NCBI GenBank assembly: GCA_027924585.1
Contig: BSBM01000361.1
Span: forward strand, 67,926,001 to 67,990,000
Direction: 5' to 3'
Source of the DNA: Larix kaempferi
Taxonomy: Eukaryota > Streptophyta > Pinopsida > Pinales > Pinaceae
Length of the DNA stretch: 64,000 nucleotides
Shown: one piece after another, positions 23,957 to 36,385 of the stretch
How positions within the stretch are numbered: the first letter of the stretch is position 1
Layout of the letters: every line of letters starts with the position of its first letter
Notes under the pieces: model-generated
The model's database searches: none
The model's input: the letters and a program-made list of their open reading frames with translations, nothing else
What the model was told of the DNA's origin: nothing
Made by a program: the position numbers and the translations under genes

Positions 23957-24829
23957 GTAGCAGGAAGGGGGAGCTCCAAGAAAGCACTTCGAAGGAGTAC
24001 GTTTGCAGCATTGTTGGTGAATACTGGACGGAATCTGAGTATGCTGGTATCTGATTGCATCAGAGGAACATACTGGATCGGATTTGGAGGATCATATTAT
24101 TGAAGAGATTAAGCGTATGATGACTTTTGGACCTTTGAAGTAGTAACTATAGAATGGGTTGGGATGAGTCTTCTTGGAGCAATTTTCGGATGAGATTTCT
24201 TGGAGCAATTTTCTTAGAACTGATTTCTGCACAGATTGGATCGTATTCCCTAGTGCATAGCAGTGTGGTTCGAGCCTATTTATCGGATTGGGACTCGGCG
24301 GATGAGTCTTTATTGTGTACTACAAAGGGCAGCATTATGAGGGATTTGCGGAGTTTCTACCCTGTGTGGGGATTCTGAGCGTGATGAGTACCTTTGCAAC
24401 CTGAGCTGAGCACATTGACACCAAAGCGGAGTGGGAACTTGATTCCGGGCTTGTTGCTGTTTGTTTTTTAATGGATTGTGAGTTCTGGTGGCTTCGAGCA
24501 GATGTTTATTGAGGTAATTGACTTCTTGTTTCTACGCCCACTGCCGGGGAACATCTGCTTACTTGAAGGCCGTGAGCTGCTTTTATGGGGTATAGATGTA
24601 TTTGGCCGAAGATGCTCTGATTGGGAGTGAATCCTGCTGCGGATTTTAAGGCAGGGGAGTTGTGGTTGAATTTCTTGGATGAATACAACTCGGGACTAGA
24701 TTCTGGGCAGGGATTACTCCATTTTCCCTTTTCTTGAATATTTTCCTATCGGATCCTGCTTCTTTATTTGTCTTACATTCATTGTTTAAATCGGTTGGCC
24801 CAATTCTCTGGCAGCAGTGTGGTGCATTG
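23957..24829 (+). other. LINE 5' region
   Basis: About 870 bp precede the first ATG of ORF1. No repeats stand out and no TATA box was seen, as expected for an internal LINE promoter. No coding function is evident. Confidence 0.6.
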
Positions 24830-26299
24830 ATGGAAGTCCCGGGGAGAGATGATTTTTTGACTGATGACGATTCCCAGCCACGAACAGGGAGGTCTGCCAA
24901 GGCTGACTCTCTTAAAAACCCTGTTAAGAAGGTCAAAGAATGTAAGAGACTGGACCTATTAGTGCTGGGGGTCGATGTTACGATGGCAGAGGCCGAGGAT
25001 TACTCTCATACTGTTGTGGTAGGACATGTTAGAGGACGAAGATTAGGCATAGGTTTCCTTCAGCGTTGGGTGGCAGAGCAGTGGATTAACATCGCGCCAT
25101 CTGTCCCTGAGGTCCGTGTCTTGTCGAAGGGTTGGTTCTCCTTCATATTCTTGAACAGCGGGGAGGTCAATGTTGTTTTGAGTAAACATTGGTCGATGCT
25201 AGGAGTCCCTGTTGTTCTGAAAAGATGGTCCCCATTCTTCGACTCTAAAACGGAAAGAGTAGCTAAAGAACCGCTGTGGGTAAAGCTTCCCGGAATTCCC
25301 ATGCATATGTGGAACGAAACCCGGTTTGCTGAGATCGGGAATTATCTTGGTGAATACGTGTGCTCTGATTCCTCCCATCTTAAGACTGGCATCTACACGG
25401 TTGCTAAGATATTGGTCAATCTCGATATTCGGATGGGACTTTCTGCTGAGATTAAAGTACATTCTAAGGATGGGGATTTTGTTCAAACACTGGATTATGT
25501 GGGTGTGTCGTTTAGGTGTCATCGTTGCCATGCTCTTGGACATCTTGTAGCCTGTTGTCCCTTATCGTTTCGGAATAGTATGCCTCTGACTGATGAAGCA
25601 GCAGCTGCTGTAGCTGTCCCAGTGTTGAAGGTGGACTCTCAGGCGGTGGTGGAGGGTGGGAGTGGGCCTACTACTGACGGGGGGGATTCCTGATTCTGTG
25701 GAACATTCTGTTAATTGTGGGAGGCTCGGATCAGAGGAACTATTGCCAACTTTGGTGAACACTGGAAAGGAGAATTATGCGAGTGCGCCTCCTGTTGTTG
25801 AGGGGGATTCTTTGTGTTCTGTGACTCCGACTTCTCAGGCCACATTATTGCCGCGGGAGATGCCCTTTATTCGTCGGGGTCCACCTGCGATACACACGGG
25901 TATGTATCATTTCCTTTCTCCTTCCGTATCCTTATTTGATGACCCTTTTGTATTGGGGGGGGGGGCAGCCAAGGGTCACCTCCTCGACTGGATGATCATC
26001 ATCTTCAGCCTGATATGGAATGTAATGTCATGCCATCTTTTGTTTCCACCTCACACTCTACCTGCTCTGAGGGTAGGAGTATTCGATATGCTGTTCGTAG
26101 TAGGGATATTCCTGCAGATGGATCGGGGGGAAAGGGACTACCTGAATTGGCCTCTAGTGTTGGGGGGAATGGCCGGGGACGTAAATCCCATTTGACTAAA
26201 GCTAAAGAACGGGGTAAAGTGGATTTAGTGATGGGAACACAATCATCTATTGAGTGGGCACTTAGAGCAGTGAAAGCCCAGGATGGGGGTATTTTATGA
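24830..26299 (+). pseudogene. LINE ORF1: DUF4283-like domain and CCHC zinc knuckle
   Basis: From ATG 24830 the frame encodes the domain typical of plant L1 ORF1 proteins (GRRLGIGFLQRWVAEQW, then WVKLPGIPMHMWNE) and a knuckle CHRCHALGHLVACC near 25530. ORF1 binds LINE RNA as a chaperone. A run of 7 G at 25679-25685 shifts the frame and a TGA follows at 25691. A run of 11 G at 25955-25965 shifts it back, so the last part (26015-26299) is again in the starting frame. Allowing for both slips the protein is about 489 residues and its stop (TGA 26297) overlaps the ORF2 ATG. The C-terminal part is Gly/Ser-rich and ends with a basic stretch (GRGRKSHLTKAKERGK). Confidence 0.85.
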
Positions 26300-29200
26300 A
26301 AATAATGTCCTTCAACTGTCGTGGGTTGGCGAGCCCCATTAAAAAATCATCGCTTCGGAGGCTGGTTGACTTAAATCAACCGGATGTATTATTACTGCAA
26401 GAAACTTTGGGTGGCTATGAGGATGTAGTTCATGCATTAGAATCTTTGCTCCCTGGTTGGAATTTTGTAGGAGTGGATGCCCGGGGGCGCTCTGGAGGGT
26501 TGGCATCGGGGTGGAAGGTCAAGAGCTGCATATGTGATTGTTCTTGGGGGATATCCTCTGGTCTTGGTTTGGAATTTTGGGAGGCTGAGATTGGTCGGAT
26601 GATCACGGTACTCAATATTTATGGGCCCTACTTAAATAGGGTGGGCTACTGGGACTCCTTGTTAGGTATGGATATTTTTGATGGCATGGATGTGATTTTG
26701 GGTGGGGATTTCAATCTTACTCTGGGGTCTTCTGAAGTTTGGGGGCCTCGGGCAGCTCCGGATACTTTAGCAAACTATTTCATTAATGCATTTGTCAGGA
26801 AGGATCTCCTCGACATTATACCATCCCAGCTATCTCCTACCTGGAGGAATAAGAGAGCTGGGGAACATAGAGTGGCTAAACGACTGGATAGGTTTCTGGT
26901 GGCCGAAGGGTTGGCACTAGGTGTTGATGTTGTCAGACAGTGGGTAGGGTCAGGTGGGATATCTGACCATTTCCCCATCTTCCTGGAGTTACGAGGTAGC
27001 AGGAAAAAACCACCTAGCCCCTTCAAATTCAATTCTAGCTGGCTGAAGGAGGAGACTTTCATTAATCTGGTTCAGGAGCAATGGGTTCATCGACCACATG
27101 ACTCTCAGATACATGCTGGTGCTCACTTTTATCACAATATTAAGAGAATTAAAGAGGCCACTAGTTCATGGGCTCATGACAAAAGGGTGTCTGATGATCT
27201 GGACTTGCGAGCTGCTGAGCTAAACATTGCTAGGATACTTAATAGTCTGGGCATGGGATTCCTGGATGAACTGCAGAAAGGTGATTTGTTGGACTGGGAG
27301 AGACGCAGGAATGTGATTCTGTATGAGAGAGAAGAGCTGTGGAAAATGAAAAGCAGGGCGATTTGGCTTCAGTGCGGTGATGAGAATACTAAATTTTTTC
27401 AAGCATATGCTAAGGGGATAAAATTCACAAACTCTATTTGGGAACTATCTTCTGATACTGGGGAACAGGTTTCCAGCTTTGATGGATTAGCGGAGTTGGG
27501 AGTTCGACATTTTGGAGATTTATTCACGGCTCCACCTGGAGTCTCCATTGCTGAGGTTATTCGGGTGACACAGCTTTTTCCAAGTTTTGTGGGGGAGGAA
27601 GAAAACAGACTGTTGATGGCGGAGGTGACGCAGAATGAGCTCTCGATGGTTATGAAATCCTTTAATAAAGATAGCAGCCCGGGGCCAGATGGCTGGCCTA
27701 TAGAATTCTTCTTAGGATTCTATGATTTCTTCGGGGAGGAGATTTTGAATGTGGTGGAAGAATCGCGCAAGGCTGGGTTTGTCCATGGACCCTTCAACTC
27801 CACCTTTTTAGCTCTTATACGGAAGACGGACAAGCCTGTCAGCTTTGATGATTTCAGACCAATTTCTCTCTGCAATTGCATCTATAAGATCATCTCTAAG
27901 GTTATGGCGCGCAGACTCAAGAATATATTGTCTAAACATATTTCTTGTGAGCAATTTGGCTTCTTGGAAGGACGCCAAATTCATGAGGCCATTGGAGTTG
28001 CACAGGAAGGATTACACACTCTCAAGGTGCAGAAGCAGAAGGGAGCTGTGATTAAGATTGATCTCTCCAAAGCATTTGACAGGGTTAGCTGGCTTTATAT
28101 CCGGATGCTTCTAACCCATCTAGGGTTCTGCTATGAATTTATCAGATGGATAATGGCCTGCCTCACAACGGTGAGCTTTGCTGTTCTGATTAATGGATTT
28201 GCTATCCCTTTCTTCCAAGCTAGGAGGGGGCTACGACAGGGATGTCCCCTATCTCCGCTGTTGTTTCTCCTTGTTGCAGAAGGACTTAGCTGATTTATTC
28301 TGAATGCAAAAGCTGATGGTTCTTTTAGAGGCATATCTATCACTCAGGTACTGTTCATTACACATCTACTTTTTGTTGATGACATTCTGATCTTCTGTGA
28401 TGGCACGAGACAGGATATTGACAAGGTGGTTGAAGTTCTCCTTTTAGTGCAAGTTGCAGCGGGTATGTTAGTGAATATTGACAAATCTACTATCACATGC
28501 TCGAATTTAACCGAGCAGGAGATTCATAGTATGGTTAACAAACTACCATATAGGACTTTGGATATAGATGATGGATTAAAGTACCTTGGATTTCACTTGA
28601 AACCGAATGCTTACTTGAAGGATGATTGGTGCTGGTTAATAGCAAAATTAGAACAGCGACTTCATGGTTGGAGTCATAAATGGCTCTCTCGGGCTGGGAG
28701 GCTGGTTTTGATAAAATCAGTCTTGGAAGCAATTCCGGTGTATTGGATGTCTCTTGCTTGGATACCCATAGGAGTTCTGGAGCAGATCAGGAGACTGTGT
28801 TTTACCTTTCTTTGGAAGGGATCGAGTGAGCATCGTGCATTGGTGTGGGTCAGATGGGAGAAAATTGTTGTTCCTAAAGCATTGGGAGGGTGGGGATTAA
28901 AGAATATTTTTATGTTTGCAAAATCCTTGGGGGCCAAAGTGTCATGGCGATTAATTCATACATAGAGTCTCTGGACTAGAGTGGTATATCATAAATATAT
29001 TGCCCCTTTAACTCTTCTCAAATGGATCAGGCTGAGAAATAAGTCGAGGGAAAACTGCTCTGTGGTCTGGAAAGCGGTGGTGCAACATTTCTCTATAGTC
29101 GGTTCTGGATTAGTGTGGAGGATCGGTGATGGGCGTCTCCTTCGAATTGGGATGGACCCTTGGGTTGGATGCAGGGGTGGTCATGTCCTTTCTATGGAAC

Positions 29201-30462
29201 TGAGGTCCTTTATGGCTACTAGAGGATGTCATTATCTGGCTGATTTAGCAGATACGGGAGCTTCTACACTTTGGCAACAGGGATGGATTTCTGCACGACA
29301 ACTTGGGATCTCGGCTGTACTGCAGGGGGCCTGGGAGGATTATATACGGTTGTTAAGACATTCTCATATTCGATTGACCAATAGGGATGATGTACTTATC
29401 TGTGATCACCATCCCTCCGGAGTATATTCACCTAAAAATGGATATATCCAGCTCAATGTGGAAATCCATAACAGGGAATTGGTGTGGTGGTGGAAATATT
29501 TGTGAAAGTTAATATGTCCGGGTAAAGCTAAATTACTCTTCTGGGCGATACTGGAAAATAAGGCCCCTACTTGGGACATTCTGCAAAAACGTTTTCTCCA
29601 GGGTCCGGGGATTTGTCCTCTTTGTAGGGATGCCAAAGAGAACTTGGCTCATCTTTTTATCCATTGTCATTTTTCACAGGCTGTTTGGAATGATATCAGC
29701 AATATTTTGGCATTTAAGGTGCGGTCGAGGGGTGCGAGTGTGCTGGAAGCGTTCCAATTGTGGTGGTCTGTTCATTATTCATCCACATTCTGGGCATTCC
29801 CGTGTATATACACTTGGGGCATATGGCTTGCCCGCAATAAGGTGATTTTCCAGGACTGCAGGGTTCCACCGGCTTCTGTCGTGGCACAAGTGGTGGCGGT
29901 TAATCAACATTATGTGGCCCCTGTTCAAGTGAGCAGATCTCGACCTGTGCGGGTAGAAACGATTGATGTCTCCATGCCGTGGGCATTTTTTGATGGCGCT
30001 TCCTCAAACCAACATTCGGTATGTGGAGGGGGGGGAGTCCTTTACAAATAAGAGGTGCATTATTTCCATCTGGTGGCTGGTTTGGGGAGAGGAACTAATA
30101 ACTATGCAGAACTCATGTCTCTAAAATTGCTGATGTTATTTGCTCTTGAACAAGGATGCTTATCTCTTCAGATTTTCGGTGACTCCCTGTTAGTCATCAA
30201 CTGGGCAAAGGAGATTACACTGTGTCATGTGATGGTTCTATTACCTATCCTGGAGGAGGTGATCCGGTTAAAATCGTCCTTTAACCACATCACATTTACA
30301 CATGTATACAGGGAGAGGAATGGGATGGCAGACCATCTATCCAAGGAGGCAACGCAACAGGATTTAGCTCATGGAACATGGAGGATAACTATTCATTCTC
30401 CGGAAGGCACATTCAGCTATTATCACAGACCATTTAATGAGGAAAATGAGGCACTGCATTGA
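26296..30462 (+). pseudogene. LINE ORF2: endonuclease, RT, zinc finger, RNase H; four nonsense codons
   Basis: One frame of 1388 codons without frameshift. An AP-type endonuclease opens it (SFNCRGL at residue 5, LLQETLGG, GGDFNLT, SDHFPIF). RT follows with DDFRPISLCN, KIDLSKAFDRV, RRGLRQGCPLSP and active site HLLFVDDILIF (about 28370). A zf-RVT motif (CPLCRDAKENLAHLFIHC) lies near 29640 and a C-terminal RNase H (AFFDGAS, NNYAELMSL, FGDSLLVI, NGMADHLSKEA) from 29975. Stops are TGA 28291, TAG 28963, TGA 29503 and TAA 30049. The catalytic residues of all three enzymes are still present, so inactivation rests on the stops. Confidence 0.93.
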
Positions 30463-31040
30463 GCCACCGCGCATTTGTTGAATGAGGAGATAGGGGATGG
30501 CTGGTCGCTGAAACATTACTCTCAATCCACAGGTTTTTTTTATGATTTTGAGGACCGGATGGAACAATAGCTCTGTCATTGGAGCTATCAACATGCACGG
30601 GCTATATGAACAACATATTTCATTTCTGTTTACTGTATATGGAGGGCTGTATGGACAACATTATTCTTGTTGATCAGAGATGGTCACGACTTTCATTTTT
30701 GAGACATTGTATATGTAGTCGGATAGATGCAGGCTGGAGGACAGCCATATCATCATTTTTTATTTTGTATGGGAATTTTGATGTCAGTAATATGGGGCTG
30801 TAATATGTGACAATGCGGGCTGTATGGACAGCATTATTCTTGTTGATCAGAGATGGTCAAGATGCAGGCTGGAGGACAGCCATATCATCATATTTGATTT
30901 TGTATGGGATTTTTGATGTCATTAATATGGGCTGTAATATGTGACAATGTAGGGATCTTAGTGATTCTATTACATGTGCAGAATGTAATTTTGTTCCTCT
31001 TTTTGAAATAAAATTACGATTTTTTCCAAGGAAAAAAAAA
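30463..31040 (+). other. LINE 3' UTR with 173-bp tandem duplication and poly(A)
   Basis: A segment beginning GGGCTGTATGGACA occurs at 30644 and again at 30817, with most of the following sequence repeated (the second copy lacks about 35 bp). AAATAAAATTA at about 31005 and an A-run at 31032-31041 close the element. Confidence 0.85.
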
Positions 31041-31058
31041 AGGATTGCTCATCTCTGG

Positions 31059-32960
31059 TATTTCTAAATTAGGCCCTTGGATATCGCGATTTCCTTCATA
31101 TTCATGGATATTCACATTGCGCGGGTCTTCATCTTCATCTTCATCTAATGTGAAGTTATAACATTTTAGTGCATGTTCCAACTGTATTTCCCAATCTGGT
31201 TGCTTATACACAAGTAATGGGATATCACTAAATATCTTCTTTTTAATGATCTGTAAAGCCTCATTGATGCTCGGACAATCATCCTAAAAACGAAAAGTTG
31301 ATTGAAATTTCTTTATCATCATGTGCCAATCTGTTGTACTTTTTCGAAGTTCTACTTCGGTATACCAGTTCTTTGGTAATTGATCCAATGTGTACAAAAA
31401 CATGTGAACTCATTCTGTCTTTGGTATATGCATCCATGCTTTTAAGCAAGATTCTATATGACCTCTAGGATCAACCTTTACATTGTATTTTGTTTGTACA
31501 ATCTTAGTTTGTTAAGAAAATCTAATCTCCATTAAGTGCTTACATTCTTCCCATGTGTTCAAGTTGTCTCTATGCGCAGGCCACCACCTAGAAGGTGTAG
31601 CTCGCAATGCTATATCTAAAGATGCTAGCTTATGTTCATCTGAAACTGATGCTAAATATTCATGAAGGAATGCATGGATATTACTTAAACCATCGTATGT
31701 ATGAATTGGACTTAACTTTGTTCCAATCCAATGAAGTGACTTTGTTATCTTTGCACAGTGTCTAGCTGATACTTCATGCATTCGGTTCTTCCATTTCTCT
31801 AGTCCTGCATCTGATTCTGATACGCAAGAAATGTCACATCCCCAGCTCAATGTTACATCATCTATAGGGTTAATATAATATGCTTGATTTATTGTCATCT
31901 TATAGATATTATCAAGTTCTTGAGCTCTGCATTCTTCTCATACTGGATCAACATACCTTGTTCCTTGTGAAGGATCTGGGGGTGCAATAACCCTGATATC
32001 CGGTCCTTCAAATATCATTTGTTTTTTATTCAAGTTGATGATCGCGAGGTTATCAATTTCCCAATCAATCCCCAATATTGAATGATAAGGATTACTGTCA
32101 TCTATGATATCAATAACCTCAAAGTATTCTTTACTTTGCACTCCATCAATATCAAAAAGAATACATGATAGTATCCCAAAAGGTATAACCTTTTGCTGGT
32201 TAGCTATTCTCAACTGTATAGGTGACTAAGATAAATTTGGCTTCCCGATTTGTTCCCATGTTTGATTTGTCAGGACATTCACTTTTGAGCTTAGATCAAG
32301 AATGACCTGGTTCATTTAAAAATCTCCAATATGTGCGCTTAACCTCATTTCTCTTCCTATCCTTCCATGGTTCTTAATATGATGGACGACTCTATGTGCA
32401 TCATTTACTATACTACGTTGTTCGTAGTGTCCCAACATATTCTATAATTATCCTAAGGCATTTTTCATGTTTTAGCATATTTATGCAGCTCTGTAGAAGC
32501 TTTGTAATAGGACTTGTTTCTTCTAGCGAAGTTCGCAATCCATCATACGAGGTCAACATATCTCGTACAAGTGTGTAATCATTTTGCAACTAGATTCTTG
32601 TATTCAAAGGTTCTGAGTCCTGAAATCCTTTTCTTTCTTCCATGAATACTTCTTTTTGTTTGTTAGGGTTAAATACAAGAATTTTTCCAACTACTTTTCT
32701 TATCCAAGCCCCATCAGTAGGCTTCGGTCCGTTTATGCGATCATCAGATGTGAAAGATTTTTTTTCCTATCATTTCCTGTCACAGCTCCACTTCGTGTCA
32801 CAACATGGATGTTGTGATCTGCATTTATTTTCTCAGCTACGATCACTTGAATATTCTGGTTTTGTCCTTCTGGTGTATTTTCTTGCATTTTTCCTAGAGA
32901 AATGGGACATGCCTGAATGATCTGTTCAAAGGAATTACAATACTTACAAGTAGTGCATGG
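31059..32960 (-). pseudogene. gypsy-2 protease and pre-RT remnant
   Basis: At 32300-31938 the minus strand encodes a retropepsin-like domain: VILDLSSKVNVLTNQTW, QKVIPFGIL, then SILGIDWEIDNLAIINL. In this gypsy family the usual active-site triplet is DLG; here it reads DLS. From 31898 to 31512 comes a stretch with CDISCVSESDAG and WWPAHRDNLNTWEECKHLM, and at 31211 a DEDEDEDPRNVNIHEYEGN acidic segment that abuts the LINE. Stops and frameshifts separate the blocks. The domain order around 31512-31938 (a gag-like WEECKHLM segment downstream of protease) is not canonical and may reflect a rearrangement or family-specific layout. Confidence 0.65.
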
Positions 32961-32966
32961 GTTTTG

Positions 32967-33008
32967 ACAGTGTCTTGCTAGATGTCCTGGTTGAGTGCAA
33001 TTATAGCA
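32967..33008 (-). pseudogene. gypsy-2 zinc knuckle
   Basis: The minus strand reads CYNCTQPGHLARHC, a CX2CX4HX4C nucleocapsid knuckle, followed by QNPC. It marks the C-terminal end of gag. Confidence 0.85.
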
Positions 33009-34355
33009 AACAATCTGACATCGTCCTCATCCTTGGCCATTGTTACGTCCCCTTCCTCTGAATGTACCATGTCCTTTGTATGTGCCTTGATCATACTGCG
33101 TGTTTTCATTATTGTTCTTTGTTTCTCCTGGGACTCTATAGAAATCATGTTTTCTTTATATCATAAGGTCATATGCTTTGGTATCATCGTGGCCAACTGA
33201 CTTACAAAATGTGCAGTACAGATTCTTGGTTATTTGTACATACTTCTGAAGTATGTAATAGTTCTATGGGCGATTTCCTCTACATCAACAAATCTCACAC
33301 CATGGTTTTTGAGGTTGATTTAATGGATTGGACGCTCCACTAGCGATGTAATCTCAAAATACAGGGAAGTGTTCCTTGGAATGTCCTTCTCCTTTACATG
33401 TAGTACACCAGACGTCTTCTCTTAATTATTTTCCTTTCTTCATATGTTGTAGCTGTAATGTCAGGTTTGCTAGTTGTGTTTGTATATGTACCATGCCTGT
33501 GCTAGTTTATCCTATGGGCGAAGCTTCTAGTTTCATCGCAATTTCTAGTGCCTCTATTTGCGAAGCAACCTTCTATTGCATAAATGGTAATCTAATGTGG
33601 GGCAACAACGCAGATATAAACCATTCTTGATGCTGTTGCGGTGTTATATCAAAGCTAACTTGATCCAACAAGGATTTGAATTTCTGGTCGAATTCCCACA
33701 TAGTCTCATTAGGTTTATGTTTTATTTATTTTAGCTTTGTAATGCACTAAGATTCTGACTTAGGTTTCTTAAATTCCCTAATCAATGCAATTTTGATTTC
33801 TGCTAATTTTCTATTATGTCCAACAGAATATTTCATGAACCATGTTAAAGCTTTATCTCTGAATGTGGTAACTAACTGAGTTTTCTTTATAGCATCATCT
33901 TGTAATTTCTTAATGTCCCATACAACATCACAGAGAAACCAATGTTGCTTTGGATCCTCTAGAACGGTTCCTTTAAAAACATATAGCTTTATGTCGTCTG
34001 CCATTCTTTTTGTAGGAGGTGTAGTGTTCTAAGACGATGAGGGTATACCACTATTCGGCTTATTATGAGTGTTTGCTCCTCTAGTATTGCTACTACTATT
34101 GTTCTGCAGACTAGTAATATTTCTTTCCTCAACTATAAGTTTCTGCTGAGTGATAGGATGATAACTAATGTATCTAGGTTCTGTTTCACTTTCATACTCA
34201 ACTTGAGATGAATTTATATCACTTCCTAACTCAGTTTCTAAGACTGTGCGAGGTTCAGCTTCAGGAGACCTCTTTCTAGTGCTATCTTTATATATTTTTC
34301 CACTACGCAAAATACCAATGTGTTCGTCTATCTCACTATCTGTGTTTCTGAACAT
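33009..34355 (-). pseudogene. gypsy-2 gag remnant
   Basis: From a minus-strand ATG at 34355 comes an acidic, Ser/Asn-rich N-terminus (MFRNTDSEIDEHIGILRSG). It is followed at 34004-33747 by the retrotransposon gag core (DDIKLYVFKGTVLEDPKQHW, LVTTFRDKALTWFMKY, LAEIKIALIREF). The remainder to the zinc knuckle is broken by stops and shifts. Gag forms the particle and binds element RNA. Confidence 0.75.
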
Positions 34356-34369
34356 TACAGACTCAAACC

Positions 34370-34787
34370 CTAGGAATCTGATAGCATTTTTAAGAAACCT
34401 TTTTCAACTAATAGCATTTTAATGCATAAATTCCAGTTTTTCAGGTACTTACCTCTAATATTTGGAATAAATATCCTTTTACTTCACTGTAAGACTTCAA
34501 AGTGTCCACAAAAAACTCTGTAATATAGCCTTCTAGTAAGCTATCCAACCAAAGTCTACTGCTCTCTAAATTTGGTTAGCGGTCCCTTTAAGCCTCTGAA
34601 TCAACTTTGGATTCCAAACTGTAGGTTCTTCACCCTGAAAACAGGATTTTCGTTCTGCTATCCTTGATATCCACTCATATAGCTCATTAGAAAAAGATGT
34701 GAAGAAAATTTTGTGCAAGTCAATGAATATATACCTCAGCAACCATTTTTTTGTGGTCAAGCACGGATGTTTGTTTTCTTTCTTCAC
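34370..34787 (-). other. gypsy-2 leader with possible short intron
   Basis: A frame shared with gag (34787-34566) reads as plausible protein (ELYEWISRIAERKSCF), then gathers stops that mostly look like former Gln codons. A strong donor AGAG|GTAAGT lies at 34453/34452 and an acceptor CCTAG at 34370, 15 bp before the gag ATG, defining a possible 83-bp intron. Confidence 0.4.
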
Positions 34788-34912
34788 AAAATCACTTTCT
34801 GTCTAGCTCACCCAATTCTGTATTTATTTTCTCTATGGATTCCACATTAACATAGCACATCACCAGGATATCAGTTCAAGCACAACACGAATCCATTGTG
34901 ATGCTCAACTGC

Positions 34913-34945
<33 letters not shown>

Positions 34946-34950
34946 TATAT
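34913..34950. repeat. AT dinucleotide microsatellite
   Basis: A nearly uninterrupted (AT) run with one C at 34940, at the leader/LTR transition of gypsy-2. Confidence 0.95.
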
Positions 34951-35019
34951 AGCGGTAGTTGAAACCATTTGTCGGTTATCCCTACCTGTTTAAACTAACC
35001 ATGCACGCGCCAACAAAAC

Positions 35020-35155
35020 TATTTGTTGTTTCACTTCTTTTTCTCATCCACGTAACACATCACCATTTCTTGCGCGGCAATGGAACCATTTGCTGGTTCA
35101 CTTCTTTTTCTCATCCACGTAACACATCACTAGTTCTTGCGCGGAAATAGAACCA
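35020..35155. repeat. 67-bp tandem duplication
   Basis: TCACTTCTTTTTCTCATCC with its flanks starts at 35031 and 35098, period 67. Each unit ends in an AACCATTTG motif. It lies at the leader-side end of the gypsy-2 LTR. Confidence 0.85.
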
Positions 35156-35228
35156 TTTGTTGGGATGCTACACTTTCTAGGTTGACCCGGGTTTGGCGAG
35201 GTTACTTCACAGAAACAACAACACCCTT
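35156..35228 (-). repeat. gypsy-2 5' LTR, leader-side piece
   Basis: This stretch up to the copia-C insertion resembles the complement of about 21280-21340 (CTTTCTAGG, AACAACACCC against AACCAACAAAACCCC). It joins 42639 if copia-C is removed. Confidence 0.6.
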
Positions 35229-35811
35229 TGTTGATGTATATGTAACTTTGGAATGTATTTCATTTATATATTTATTGTACTCCTATAGAGATGTATTATT
35301 CCTCTATCCGGAAGTGTCGTTGTTTGTATTGACAAGTGTCACAATTGTGTTAACTTGCTGATGGGTTATTAGACCACCTTATAAGGAGACAGCCCGATAT
35401 AATGTTATATGAAGTTATTATACCTATCTAGACAAGTTGGCCCCATAAAGTTATTGGTCAAACAGGTCAAGTATAAATAGAGATCAGGAGATCTCTATTT
35501 GGATCACTCAGAACTCACACTTCCTTCACTCGGAAAGTGGCGCACATGTGAGGAGGAGGATCAGCTGCTAAGAGGAGTCTATATATTGTACTTTGGTTGA
35601 GCTATTGCTCTATCTATCTCTGAAGAAGTTGTGGGGTTTTTCACCTAAGGGTTTTCCCCACGGAAACTCTCTATGTCTATTGTCTCTCATGATTTTGCTT
35701 CTTGTGATGATTGACATGCTTGTTATGATTGATATGAATTGATATACTGTACATGTTATTCTCTCAGTAAATATCCTAGAGTATTGTGAATTAATGCTCA
35801 AAATTTTAACA
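35229..35811 (+). repeat. copia-C 5' LTR (583 bp)
   Basis: Starts TGTTGATGTATATG and ends AAAATTTTAACA. It includes a TATA box at 35472 and a perfect 11-bp hairpin immediately after it. The partner LTR is 11 bp longer because of a duplicated GTACTTTGG-like stretch. Confidence 0.95.
35472..35501 (+). promoter_or_regulatory. copia-C TATA box and transcription-start hairpin
   Basis: TATAAATAG runs into a hairpin with arms AAATAGAGATC and GATCTCTATTT around the loop AGGA (35476-35501). If transcription starts at the usual distance from TATA, the hairpin lies at or just upstream of the RNA 5' end. Confidence 0.7.
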
Positions 35812-35830
35812 TGGTATCATAGCTAACCTG
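35812..35830 (+). other. copia-C primer-binding site
   Basis: TGGTATCATAGCTAACCTG follows the LTR; it differs from the initiator tRNA-Met complement by one base (T for G at position 9). The copia-A site shares the TAACCTG extension. Confidence 0.88.
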
Positions 35831-36385
35831 AGAAGAAGACATTATGCAGTGATGGAAACTAGGGTTTCTTACTTATTGGGTTTCTCTCCACAGATTTTGG
35901 AAAAGCAGTATAGTAGATTGACTCTAATCATCAAGGAGAATCTATCTGTCCAATCAGAATTCAATTCTGAGCATTTTTAGATTTGGCCCTAAAACTTAGG
36001 GTTTCCATAAAAATAGGAATTTCTGAAATCTGAAGACATAGATGGAGGCACCTTGGAAAACTCAAAGTTTAGAGCTTTGGATCGAGATTTTTGGTTGAGT
36101 AAATCTCCGAAAAAATCAAACCCTAATTCAGGGTCCTCCCTAGTGAACCCGGGAAGACTAAAAGGCATTTCTGAAGGGTGAAGCTTTGCAGATCTCAAAT
36201 TCTAAATACACCAAGCTGATCATATAATCAAGGTGCATCTTTCTATCCTTCCAGAAAGTTGAAATTCAGTTTTTGAATTTTTAGGGTTTTTCCAAGAAAC
36301 CCTAATCCAGGACCAGATCCAGTTTTCAGCAAAGCAAGTGGTAAGACCTAAATCTCTTCTATTTCCATTTGAAGTACTCTTTAAT

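Larger units (their letters stand above)
23957..31040 (+). mobile_element. Full-length plant L1-type LINE
   Basis: The element is bounded by an 18-bp target duplication aggattgctcatctctgg (23939-23956 and 31041-31058) and ends in an A-run after an AATAAAA signal. It has a 5' region of about 870 bp, ORF1, ORF2 overlapping ORF1 by ATGA, and a 3' UTR of about 560 bp with a 173-bp tandem duplication. Length of about 7.1 kb and a complete 5' end distinguish it from the usual 5'-truncated copies. It sits in gypsy-2, whose coding sequence continues across the duplicated target. Confidence 0.93.
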
